Source: Bacillaceae bacterium JMAK1 (GTDB lineage Bacteria; Bacillota; Bacilli; Bacillales; Marinococcaceae). From it: 64,000 nucleotides of DNA. The notes beneath the pieces are model-generated. The model had not been told where the DNA came from and made no database searches. It worked only from the letters and a program-made list of their open reading frames with translations. Of the stretch, positions 33,491 to 41,414 are shown in pieces. The stretch lies in the NCBI GenBank assembly GCA_012970285.1, contig JIBW01000006.1, positions 310,001 to 374,000 of the forward strand, in the 5' to 3' direction. Within the stretch, counting starts at the first letter, position 1. Each line of letters begins with the position of its first letter. Position numbers and translations under genes: made by a program.

Positions 33491-34735
33491 TTATTTATAG
33501 TGGCCACCAAGCTTCTTCGCTCGAATGCGCGCTTGCCCGCCCGCAGTTAGTGACGTCGCATGGAGCACCGCTTCCGATCCGTATCGATATTTGAGGCGGT
33601 CAACCGTCACGTTTAACTTCTCGCGATCCACATCATCTCGGAACAAACTGAGCTGTCGGCATTCATCACTCACAAGACCGTCTAAGCTGATCCCAAGACT
33701 GCGTACCGCATCTCGATTCCAATGTCTTAAAAACAAGTGCTTTACAGCTTCATAAATCACTTTGCCGTCATTCGTCACATCTGGCAATTTCATCTGACGA
33801 TGAAAGCCTGATGGTTGCTGAAAATGGTTATGGCCACGCGCTCCCGCTGTAACCGTACCTCCGAGGTATCCATTTACTCGCACACGTCTAGCTACTTCTT
33901 CTGAAAGCTCCAATAACACCACCTTAATCTCATCCCACGTCCGGTAATCTCTCGGCAACGTCATGTTATGTCCAATCGCTTTACGCCGAATGTGTGTATC
34001 CACAGTAACTGGGGCTTCATCTTTGCCATGTGCCGTACGCCACAGCACTTCTCCGTTAATCCCCCAACGCTTTTGCATATCCGTTAACTCCGACTTCGCT
34101 AATTGACCAATGGTTCGAATTCCGACATTCAAAAAATGTTGATTCATTCGCTTTCCGACCCCAAAAAGCTTCCCGATCGGAAGGGGCCAAAGCTTCTCTT
34201 GTAGATTCATCAAGTCCAATGTGAACATTCCACCCTCTTGTTTCTTCGAGAAATGATCACATGCCATTTTAGCGAGCACCTTATTCGGACCGATGCCGAC
34301 CCGGGCAATCATCCCTGATTCTCTGCGAATCTTCGTAATGATCTGCTCCGCTGCCTCTTCAGCAGTCATGCCAAGCACCGGCAAGGCGTACGTCATTTCG
34401 ACGAAGATCTCATCAATGCTATACGGTTCGACAAGGTCGGTATACACCTCAAGTGAAGCTGCAATCGAAATGGAAACATCCAAATACAGTTGCATGCGCG
34501 GTCGCACGACAACGAGGTCGGTACATTTCATTTCCGCTTCCCAAAGTGCTTCTGCCGTCTTAACGCCCCGTTTCTTGGCTGTTGGGCACGCAGCGAGAAT
34601 AATTCCACTACGTATCTTAGGATCCCCGGCAACTGCAACTGGCTTGTTCTTTAGCTCTGGGTATTCGATCTTTTCTATATTTGCGTAAAACGACTGCATA
34701 TCAATGAGAAACACGACCCGCTCCATGACCATCAC
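33491..34735 (-). CDS. Y-family DNA polymerase, UvrX/YqjW type
   Basis: This translesion polymerase copies past damaged bases. The 414-residue protein begins VVFLIDMQSFYANIEK with the first catalytic Asp, has the second pair in VEPYSIDEIFVEM, helix-hairpin-helix residues in KRWGI.. and the little-finger domain after 230. It lacks the extended tail of DinB proteins. The closest relatives in memory are UvrX and YqjW of Bacillus, both paired with YolD-like partners. A LexA box lies in its promoter. Confidence 0.9.
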   Translation of the reverse strand: MMVMERVVFLIDMQSFYANIEKIEYPELKNKPVAVAGDPKIRSGIILAACPTAKKRGVKTAEALWEAEMKCTDLVVVRPRMQLYLDVSISIAASLEVYTDLVEPYSIDEIFVEMTYALPVLGMTAEEAAEQIITKIRRESGMIARVGIGPNKVLAKMACDHFSKKQEGGMFTLDLMNLQEKLWPLPIGKLFGVGKRMNQHFLNVGIRTIGQLAKSELTDMQKRWGINGEVLWRTAHGKDEAPVTVDTHIRRKAIGHNMTLPRDYRTWDEIKVVLLELSEEVARRVRVNGYLGGTVTAGARGHNHFQQPSGFHRQMKLPDVTNDGKVIYEAVKHLFLRHWNRDAVRSLGISLDGLVSDECRQLSLFRDDVDREKLNVTVDRLKYRYGSEAVLHATSLTAGGQARIRAKKLGGHYK

Positions 34736-34772
34736 CTTTTCACAAACGTATGTTCTTATTAGCAGTATACCC

Positions 34773-34784
34773 GAACGAACGTTC
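34773..34784. promoter_or_regulatory. LexA (SOS) box of uvrX-yolD
   Basis: The 12-base GAACGAACGTTC fits the Gram-positive LexA consensus GAAC-N4-GTTC exactly. It lies a few bases upstream of a TATACT -10 for the polymerase gene. A weaker half-match (GAACATACGTTT) lies closer to the gene at about 34744-34755. Confidence 0.85.
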
Positions 34785-34813
34785 TTATACTACTAGAAAT
34801 TATTCCCCACACG

Positions 34814-34847
34814 AAAAAAAACTGAAACGCATGTGCGTTTCAGTTTT
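34814..34847 (-). terminator. Terminator after the NatB-like gene
   Basis: AAAACTGAAACGC and GCGTTTCAGTTTT with a four-base loop, followed by T on the - strand. Confidence 0.88.
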
Positions 34848-34850
34848 GCT

Positions 34851-35960
34851 TCAACTATGCCCAAGGGCGTATTTATCTTTTTTGAACATACGGTTTGTAA
34901 TCAAATACATAACGATCACGATGGCCGTTGTAGAAACAATCGTAATAACATAATCGCCTAACGTTAATACATTCGCACCGGCGAAATCAAACACCACAAG
35001 CGTAATGTTAATCGGTGGAATTAGCAACATCCAAGAACTCCACGCCGTTGCAGGAACGATCATCGCGACGAACGGTCCGATCATCCATACAATTGATACA
35101 GGAGAAAATAAATTTTGCATATCTTTATACGAATCTGTCAGCAAACTAAACCAGACGAGAAGTGCTGAATTTAGCGCAGAAAAGGCAACAACTGCAAGGA
35201 ACAAGAGAATATACTTACTTAGCGGAACAGCTGCTAAAATTTGTTCCACTTCGGTAAAGTAAATCATCATCAGAACGATAACCAACACGACCGACAGCAA
35301 ACTACTTAAGATCGTATATAAGAAGACGACCATCGACTTCGCGAAAAAGATACGCGCGCGGGAAAGAGGTATCATTAAAAGCGGTTCCATCGTTCGTTTT
35401 TCTTTCTCACCGGCAAACATGTCTGCTGCTGCAGGGAGTCCACCCGCTGCAACCGTCAAAAGAAAGATAAATGCGAGCATGAATCCCATGCTCCCATCGC
35501 CACCCTCACCGAGAAAGTCACGATCCCATTCGTATATCGATGGTCCATTTTCTTCAATTCCTTGTGAGGTGACCCATGCATCTAGACTTTCACGTTCGTA
35601 GTCAATCCACATTTCCATGAGTTGTTGCGCTGCTCGCATGCCATTATTGCCAAAGTCTCCACGAGCGGTTAGCGTGTTGCCTTCTAAAACAATCGCAAAA
35701 TCATACGCACCGTCTAGCAATTCTTCGTTGATCGTATCACTGACCGTGAGATGCCAATGTTCTTGTTGCTCCTCTTGAAAGGATTCAATTAAACCCATAT
35801 CAATGTTTTCATCGATGCCAATGTGAACATCCGAGGTATTAAAGAAGCTAAAGAAGAAAACGAGAGCGAAGACCGAAATCATTGGAATCGCTGTCGTAAA
35901 GAACACCGTTCTACGATCACGATACGTATCTTTCATTTCTTTAAGAATCATCGTCATCAT
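34851..35960 (-). CDS. natB: ABC transporter permease, NatB-like
   Basis: The 369-residue ABC-2 permease has one N-terminal helix, a large outer domain (about 45-170) and five to six helices at the C-terminus with the conserved FAGEKEKRTMEPLLMIPLSR motif. NatAB of Bacillus extrudes sodium. Its ATG overlaps the ATPase stop by four bases. The divergent NatR/NatK-like pair supports the Nat identity; the exported substrate is not shown by the sequence. Confidence 0.75.
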   Translation of the reverse strand: MMTMILKEMKDTYRDRRTVFFTTAIPMISVFALVFFFSFFNTSDVHIGIDENIDMGLIESFQEEQQEHWHLTVSDTINEELLDGAYDFAIVLEGNTLTARGDFGNNGMRAAQQLMEMWIDYERESLDAWVTSQGIEENGPSIYEWDRDFLGEGGDGSMGFMLAFIFLLTVAAGGLPAAADMFAGEKEKRTMEPLLMIPLSRARIFFAKSMVVFLYTILSSLLSVVLVIVLMMIYFTEVEQILAAVPLSKYILLFLAVVAFSALNSALLVWFSLLTDSYKDMQNLFSPVSIVWMIGPFVAMIVPATAWSSWMLLIPPINITLVVFDFAGANVLTLGDYVITIVSTTAIVIVMYLITNRMFKKDKYALGHS

Positions 35961-36706
35961 GTAACACGACCTCCTCTAGCGAGCATCGCCATCAAGATCA
36001 TGTTCATGTCGGTCGTTTCTTCTTCCTTATATAAGCTTTGAAGGCTTCCGTGATAAAGCACAGCACCTCGGTGCAAGATCACCACATCATCACAAAGCAT
36101 ATCCACTTCTTCCATTAAATGCGTCGAAAACACGATCGTCTTTTGATCTCGTTTTAGTTGCAAGATTTTCTCGCGAAACATGTTCGCAGAAGTAATATCT
36201 AGCCCCGTTGACGGTTCATCAAGCAAGTAAATGGACGGATGATGAATCATTGCCCGTGAGATCGCTACTTTTTGTCGCATCCCTTTTGAGAGCTTGCGAA
36301 CCCGTTTGTTCAAAAAGTCACGCATCCCTAATTCATTGCTCAACTTCGTAATCCGCTGCTTCGTCTCTTGCTTTGGAATAGCATATAGCTTGGCGAAGTA
36401 CTCCAAGTGCTCTCTTGCGGTTAGACGATCATATAGACCTGTATCACTACCAAAGTGCACACCGATGGAGCTCCTTTGACGATGATTATTAAGGTCAAAT
36501 GGTACACCATCTAATGCAACTTCGCCGCCGGTCGGCTCATACAAGCCAGACAATAAGCGAAGAAGCGTCGTTTTTCCCGCACCATTCTCCCCGAGCAACG
36601 CCGTTACCTTCCCTTGTTCGAAGGTGATGGAGATGTCACGGAGCACCCGGTGACTTTGGTTATGTTTTTCATAAAATGTCTTGTGAACATTCGTCAGCGT
36701 AATCAT
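35957..36706 (-). CDS. natA: ABC transporter ATPase, NatA-like
   Basis: The 249-residue ATPase has Walker A GENGAGKTT, signature KLSKGMRQKVA, Walker B IYLLDEPSTGLD and the H-loop STHLMEE. It should power the NatB-like permease encoded next to it. It is divergent from the LytTR regulator with 145 bp between them. That gap holds a TATAAT for the regulator and a TATACT near 36738 for this gene. Confidence 0.82.
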   Translation of the reverse strand: MITLTNVHKTFYEKHNQSHRVLRDISITFEQGKVTALLGENGAGKTTLLRLLSGLYEPTGGEVALDGVPFDLNNHRQRSSIGVHFGSDTGLYDRLTAREHLEYFAKLYAIPKQETKQRITKLSNELGMRDFLNKRVRKLSKGMRQKVAISRAMIHHPSIYLLDEPSTGLDITSANMFREKILQLKRDQKTIVFSTHLMEEVDMLCDDVVILHRGAVLYHGSLQSLYKEEETTDMNMILMAMLARGGRVT

Positions 36707-36851
36707 TGTAGAGGCCCCTTTTAGAGAAGTTCCTAGACCCTAGTATATACGAGCACCACTGAAAACCTACAAATATGTCGCAAAGCGTTCGAATCATGTT
36801 ATGACTTTGCTATAATGGGGAATATACTAAAAAAGTTAAAGTAGGGGTCGT

Positions 36852-37559
36852 ATGATTCGAATCGGGATGTTAGATGACAATCCGAATGACTTAAATGCAA
36901 TGGAACAATGGCTTGGAACTCAAGCAGACGTACATATTGAATGGCGTTGCCATACAGCGCTCGAAGCCTATCAGTTGCTAAAACACTCAACCATTGATCT
37001 ATTAATTGCAGATATCGAGATGGAAGGACTCACAGGGTATGAACTCGCAGAGCGATTACGTGCGCAAGGGATTAGCGTAGATATTATCTTCGTGACCGGG
37101 CATTCAGGCTTTGCGGTCCATGCGTTTGACCTCGACGTTGTCGATTACGTAATGAAACCGATCTCACCTTCTCGGATGGAGAAAGCATTGCAACGTTTCC
37201 GTTCCTTGAACGCTCAAACGGACGGACCGAAGCTCACGATCCAACAACAAGGGGACATGATCGTCGTCAACGAAAACGATATTCTGTATATTGAACGTAC
37301 AGGACGCTCATCGACCATTCACACGGCAACCGATGAAATTTCAACGTATCAATCACTCCAAGAAATTGAACAAGAACTACAAAGCTCACAATTTTTCAGA
37401 ACGCATCGTTCTTTTATTACAAACTTAAAGAAAATCACGCAGTTCGCACCGTACACAAAGCACTCTCTTGAGATTAAATTCCAAGGAAGCGACAAGCGTG
37501 CACTCGTTACGAAGAAGAACTTAAAAACGATCCAAGATCAATTCCCAATTCTTTCTTGA
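36852..37559 (+). CDS. natR: LytTR-family response regulator, NatR-like
   Basis: The 235-residue regulator has a receiver domain (phospho-acceptor Asp in LLIADIEMEG, Lys in YVMKPI) and a C-terminal LytTR DNA-binding domain with RTGRSSTIHT and FFRTHRSFITNLKKI. The closest known system is NatK-NatR, which controls natAB in Bacillus. TATAAT lies about 35 bp upstream. The stop is 10 bases from the sensor gene. Confidence 0.78.
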   Translation: MIRIGMLDDNPNDLNAMEQWLGTQADVHIEWRCHTALEAYQLLKHSTIDLLIADIEMEGLTGYELAERLRAQGISVDIIFVTGHSGFAVHAFDLDVVDYVMKPISPSRMEKALQRFRSLNAQTDGPKLTIQQQGDMIVVNENDILYIERTGRSSTIHTATDEISTYQSLQEIEQELQSSQFFRTHRSFITNLKKITQFAPYTKHSLEIKFQGSDKRALVTKKNLKTIQDQFPILS

Positions 37560-37569
37560 GGTAAAGCCG

Positions 37570-38289
37570 ATGACCATCTTAATCAGTCTACTTATTGTTG
37601 TGATTGTTAGCAGTGCGCTACTCATCATGAAATTGCATCGCGAACAACGACGCGCCTTTCTCGATGCAGAGGCTTTCCAGGAACATGTACAACACCTACA
37701 CGAATCATTAAAACAAGAAAAGCACGATCTAAGAACCCATTTAGAAGTGTTAAAGAAGCTTGCCAAAGAAGGAAATCTTGAACAGTTTGAAGATTACGTT
37801 ACCTTATTACAACAAGATAATAAAACGAATCCTAGTGCAGGAACCGATGGAGCATTAGGAGCCTCAATTGCTTATGTTCAAGCAAAGGGTGAGCAACACG
37901 GCATTGCTGTGACTACATCGATCCATGCAAACTTAAATCAAAGCTTGCTCTCTCAAAGTAAAGAAATGCAACTTGTCGTCAATATTTTTAGCAATGCACT
38001 CGAAGCCGCCAGAACAAGCAGCGAGTACATAAAGTCGCCCTTTATCGATATCGAAATCAAAAAGCAATACGGCATCATCATCATTGATGTAAAGAATAGT
38101 ACAGCACCAATTCCAAACAAAACACTTGAGCGTATGTTCCCGAAGCAACACCCCGTTATTGAGAAAAGAGGGCTCGGTACATACCTCATTCAACGCGCAG
38201 TCAACGATGCAGAAGGCTCACTAGACTTTTATGTTGAAGAGCATCTCTTTCATCTTGCCATTCGTTTACCAAGCATGGCTACTCATTAA
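37570..38289 (+). CDS. natK: Sensor histidine kinase, NatK-like (GHKL type)
   Basis: The 239-residue kinase is short. It has one N-terminal membrane helix (residues 2-17), a linker coiled coil, the phospho-acceptor His in EKHDLRTHLE near 58, then the ATPase domain with the N-box FSNALEAA and GLGTYLIQRAV. There is almost no outer domain, so sensing is probably in the membrane or through the transporter. Follows natR in the same operon. Confidence 0.72.
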   Translation: MTILISLLIVVIVSSALLIMKLHREQRRAFLDAEAFQEHVQHLHESLKQEKHDLRTHLEVLKKLAKEGNLEQFEDYVTLLQQDNKTNPSAGTDGALGASIAYVQAKGEQHGIAVTTSIHANLNQSLLSQSKEMQLVVNIFSNALEAARTSSEYIKSPFIDIEIKKQYGIIIIDVKNSTAPIPNKTLERMFPKQHPVIEKRGLGTYLIQRAVNDAEGSLDFYVEEHLFHLAIRLPSMATH

Positions 38290-38326
38290 AAAAGAAACCT
38301 CAGAGGCATCTCTGAGGTTTCTTTTT
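38288..38326. terminator. Bidirectional terminator
   Basis: AAAGAAACCTCAGA and TCTGAGGTTTCTTT with a short loop and flanking A/T-runs, between the convergent sensor kinase and osmolyte-binding protein genes. Confidence 0.88.
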
Positions 38327-38329
38327 GTA

Positions 38330-39229
38330 TTACTCTTCAATTAATCCTTGCTCAATTAAGAAGTTACGTGCAACTACTTCTTCAAGCTCCGCGTTAATAT
38401 CAACTTCTGCGTTAAGCTCTGCCATCGTTTCTTCTGTTAATAATGGTCCAAGCTCAAGCAATAATTCTTCGATTTCAGGGTGCGCTTCAATTGTTTCATT
38501 CATCACGATTGGCGCTGCATAATATGGTGGGAAGAAGCTAAGATCATCAGCAATAACTTCTAGATCATAAGCTGGAATTCGTCCGTCTGTCGTGAACGCC
38601 GCAATCACATCTACTTCATCGTTACGAAGGGCATCATACATTAAACCTTCGTCCATTTGCGTCGTTGTACCCCAGTCATAACCGTAACGCTCATTCATTG
38701 GCATAAGACCGTCTGTACGCTCTCCGAAGTTTGCATTGTGAGCAAGCGTTAACTCGCCTACCGTTGATTCAAGGTCACTCATATCCTCAATGTCCGCTGC
38801 ATCAGCAGCACGCATCACGAGCGAGTAACGATTTTCAAAGTCAAATTCGTCTAACCACGTAATGCCGTACTCTTCATCATACTCAGCCTTAACCGTATCA
38901 TAGACTTCTTCAGCTGATGGCGGGTCTTCTGGGTCAATTTCATAATCTAAAACGGTAATATATGACGTACCTGTATATTCAACATACAAGTCGATGTCAC
39001 CGTCCATCATCCCTTGTGTAAGAATCTCTGTATTACCGAGGTTGTCTTCACGTTCAATCGTAAGATCTGTATTCGCTTCAAGCAATTCTGCAACCATATG
39101 TGTCAAAATGATTTGCTCTGTAAAGTCTTTTCCACCGACAACAACCGTATCTTCATCACTGCCGCCGCCCCCACAAGCAGAAAGTACAAGTGCTGAACCT
39201 AATGCAACAGGTAAGAACTTTTTCATCAT
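38330..39229 (-). CDS. OpuC-type osmoprotectant-binding lipoprotein
   Basis: The 299-residue protein has a lipoprotein signal with the lipobox LSAC (Cys19) followed by acidic Gly-rich sequence, so it is tethered outside the membrane. The substrate-binding domain (KDFTEQIILTHMVAELLE..., TWLDEFDFENRYSLVMR) is the OpuAC/OsmX type that captures glycine betaine, carnitine or choline. The surface is very acidic. It ends the three-gene operon with permease and ATPase. Confidence 0.87.
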   Translation of the reverse strand: MMKKFLPVALGSALVLSACGGGGSDEDTVVVGGKDFTEQIILTHMVAELLEANTDLTIEREDNLGNTEILTQGMMDGDIDLYVEYTGTSYITVLDYEIDPEDPPSAEEVYDTVKAEYDEEYGITWLDEFDFENRYSLVMRAADAADIEDMSDLESTVGELTLAHNANFGERTDGLMPMNERYGYDWGTTTQMDEGLMYDALRNDEVDVIAAFTTDGRIPAYDLEVIADDLSFFPPYYAAPIVMNETIEAHPEIEELLLELGPLLTEETMAELNAEVDINAELEEVVARNFLIEQGLIEE

Positions 39230-39246
39230 TAATTGCCCCTTTTATT

Positions 39247-39894
39247 CTATTTTTTTAACCCTTTTGGTGTTGCTAAAATTTCAATACGCTTCAAAATGAA
39301 GTCCGCAATAATCGCTAAAATAGCTGCTGGGATCGCCCCTAGCAACGTTAATGCACTGTTTTGCATAGCAAGTCCACGCATAATAATATCTCCAAGACCA
39401 CCAGCCCCAACAAAGGTTGCAAGTGTCGCTACCCCGATTACGATAACCGTTGATGTTCTAATCCCGGCCATAATGACTGGCAAGGCGAGGGGAAGCTGAA
39501 TTTTCGTTAAGATTTGGCCACGCGTCATACCAAGACCACGACCCGCGTCAACCGTCGCTTTGTCCACTTCCAAAATTCCCGTATACGTATTACGTAGAAT
39601 TGGAAGTAACGCATACACCGTTAAAGCAAAGATCGCATTATTCGTCCCAATCCCGAGTACAGGAAGCATAAACCCGAGTAACGCAAGACTCGGAATCGTT
39701 TGCGCGACCGAAGCAATGCCGATAATCGGTTCAGATAGGCGCTTCATGCTCGTAAGCAACACGCCGAGCGGCACAGCAATAAGAACAGCTAGAGACATTG
39801 ATACGAATACTAAGAAAAAGTGCTCTTGCAAAGCGTCCCATACATCACCTTGGCGAACTTGGAACAATTGCCACATGTCTGTCAGAAGTTCCAT
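39247..39894 (-). CDS. OpuC-type ABC permease
   Basis: The 215-residue protein has six membrane helices and the inner-membrane permease loop GLGMTRGQILTKIQLPLALP that contacts the ATPase. It shares one base with the ATPase stop (TAATG). Bacillus OpuB and OpuC have two different permeases; only one is present here, so it probably forms a homodimer. Confidence 0.88.
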   Translation of the reverse strand: MELLTDMWQLFQVRQGDVWDALQEHFFLVFVSMSLAVLIAVPLGVLLTSMKRLSEPIIGIASVAQTIPSLALLGFMLPVLGIGTNNAIFALTVYALLPILRNTYTGILEVDKATVDAGRGLGMTRGQILTKIQLPLALPVIMAGIRTSTVIVIGVATLATFVGAGGLGDIIMRGLAMQNSALTLLGAIPAAILAIIADFILKRIEILATPKGLKK

Positions 39895-41030
39895 TATGCG
39901 TCACCTCCTGCACCTTGATGTTCCCATTCAGCAATACCACGGATCATACTCGTCCTCGTAATCACACCGATGAGCTCACCGCGGTCAACAACAGGTAATG
40001 TGTACACATCTTCACCGTTAAATTTAGCAGCTACTTCTGCCAACGTAACGTCAGGAGAGACAATTTCTTTAATATCTGTCGTCATAACATCGAGTACCAT
40101 CTTTGTATCATCTTCAAAGTGTTTGTCCACTTGCTCAAGCGTAATAAGTCCTTCAAGTTGACCTTCTTTGTTGCGTACAAACAACTGATCAACGTGACTT
40201 TTCTTCATATAGTTAAACGCTTCAGCGAGCCCGCGATTCCCACGAACCATTGCGACATCTTTGGTCATTAAATTGCTCGCCACAGGTTGACCTGCGTTTT
40301 TGTTTAGTCGCTCTGCCCCGATAAAATCACGCACGAAATCATTTTTCGGGTGACGCAAAATACGATCAGGTGTATCCACCTGAACAATTTCCCCATCACG
40401 CATAATAACAATACGGTTTGCAATCTTAATTGCCTCGTCCATGTCATGTGTTACAAACACGATTGTCTTATTGATTTCATCTTGTAGCTTTACGAGTTCA
40501 TCTTGCAGTTGCTCTCGACTAATTGGATCAAGCGCACTAAACGGTTCGTCCATTAGAATAACCGGTGGATCTGCAGCTAAACCCCGAATAACGCCAATCC
40601 GCTGCTGCTGCCCACCAGAAAGCTCTGACGGATAACGTTTACGGAACGTCTTAGGATCAAGACCAACTAGATCTAGCAGTTCGTCCACTCGTTTGGAGTA
40701 ACGTTCTTTGTCCCATTTCTTAAGTTTAGGAACAATCGTAATGTTGTCTTCAATTGTCATATGTGGCAATAAGCCAATTTGTTGGATTACATAACCACTG
40801 TCTCGTCTTAACTGAACAGGGTTTTTTTTCTTAATGTTCTCACCGTTTACGAGGATTTCACCTTCGCTCGGGTCAATTAAGCGATTAATCATTCGCATCG
40901 TGGTCGTCTTTCCACATCCAGACGGTCCAATTAGTGCAACGAGTTCCCCTTCTTCAATACGAAGGTTTATATTCTTTAACGCCTTAAAACCATCATCATA
41001 CGTTTTCGAGACGTTCTTAAATTCGATCAT
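39894..41030 (-). CDS. OpuC-type ABC ATPase with CBS pair
   Basis: The 378-residue ATPase has Walker A GPSGCGKTT, Q-loop, signature LSGGQQQR, Walker B VILMDEPFSALD and the H-loop VTHDMDEA. Two C-terminal CBS domains (about 255-370) follow; in relatives these sense ionic strength or c-di-AMP. Since cdaA lies in the same window, c-di-AMP control is an attractive but unproven link. First gene of the operon, behind a good SigA promoter. Confidence 0.9.
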   Translation of the reverse strand: MIEFKNVSKTYDDGFKALKNINLRIEEGELVALIGPSGCGKTTTMRMINRLIDPSEGEILVNGENIKKKNPVQLRRDSGYVIQQIGLLPHMTIEDNITIVPKLKKWDKERYSKRVDELLDLVGLDPKTFRKRYPSELSGGQQQRIGVIRGLAADPPVILMDEPFSALDPISREQLQDELVKLQDEINKTIVFVTHDMDEAIKIANRIVIMRDGEIVQVDTPDRILRHPKNDFVRDFIGAERLNKNAGQPVASNLMTKDVAMVRGNRGLAEAFNYMKKSHVDQLFVRNKEGQLEGLITLEQVDKHFEDDTKMVLDVMTTDIKEIVSPDVTLAEVAAKFNGEDVYTLPVVDRGELIGVITRTSMIRGIAEWEHQGAGGDA

Positions 41031-41123
41031 TTCCTCACCTTCAATTCATTTAAAATATGTTAAAAACATGAACATCAAGGCACTAAAACTACATTACATG
41101 ATTTTCGACATAAAATAAAGATT

Positions 41124-41152
41124 ATCCTAGATTTATTCGTAATGTTCGACAA
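41124..41152 (-). promoter_or_regulatory. Probable SigA promoter of the osmolyte transporter operon
   Basis: TTGTCG (41147-41152), 17 bp, TAGGAT (41124-41129), about 95 bp upstream of the ATPase gene. Confidence 0.55.
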
Positions 41153-41299
41153 TTCTAAGCATAAACATTTACATATAACCCTTATTTAAACAATTTGCGA
41201 TGATGTACTTACATTTCACACCTAAATACTACGGATCAATCCTATTAAAGAAATTGAAAACAGCCTGGAAAATGTTTGCTATAACTAAATAAAAATAAG

Positions 41300-41323
41300 A
41301 ATCCGAACTCGAATGTTCGGATT
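41300..41323. other. Orphan hairpin in the 41031-41414 gap
   Basis: AATCCGAAC and GTTCGGATT enclose six bases. On the - strand the hairpin is followed by a T-rich stretch (CTTATTTTTATTTAG), like a terminator, although a separate helD terminator lies before it. No gene is seen in this 384-bp gap; the rest is AT-rich. It may close a short transcript. Confidence 0.4.
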
Positions 41324-41373
41324 TATAGCGCTATGAAGTGATTCATCAGAAATACTCCTCTAGAAATTCACAC

Positions 41374-41405
41374 ATAAAAATACCCCCAATCCGAAAAGAT
41401 GGGGG
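41374..41405. terminator. Terminator after helD
   Basis: CCCCC and GGGGG with an extra ATC/GAT pairing and a one-base bulge, flanked by TATTTTTAT on the - strand and T-run on the + strand. Confidence 0.75.
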
Positions 41406-41414
41406 CATCTTTTT

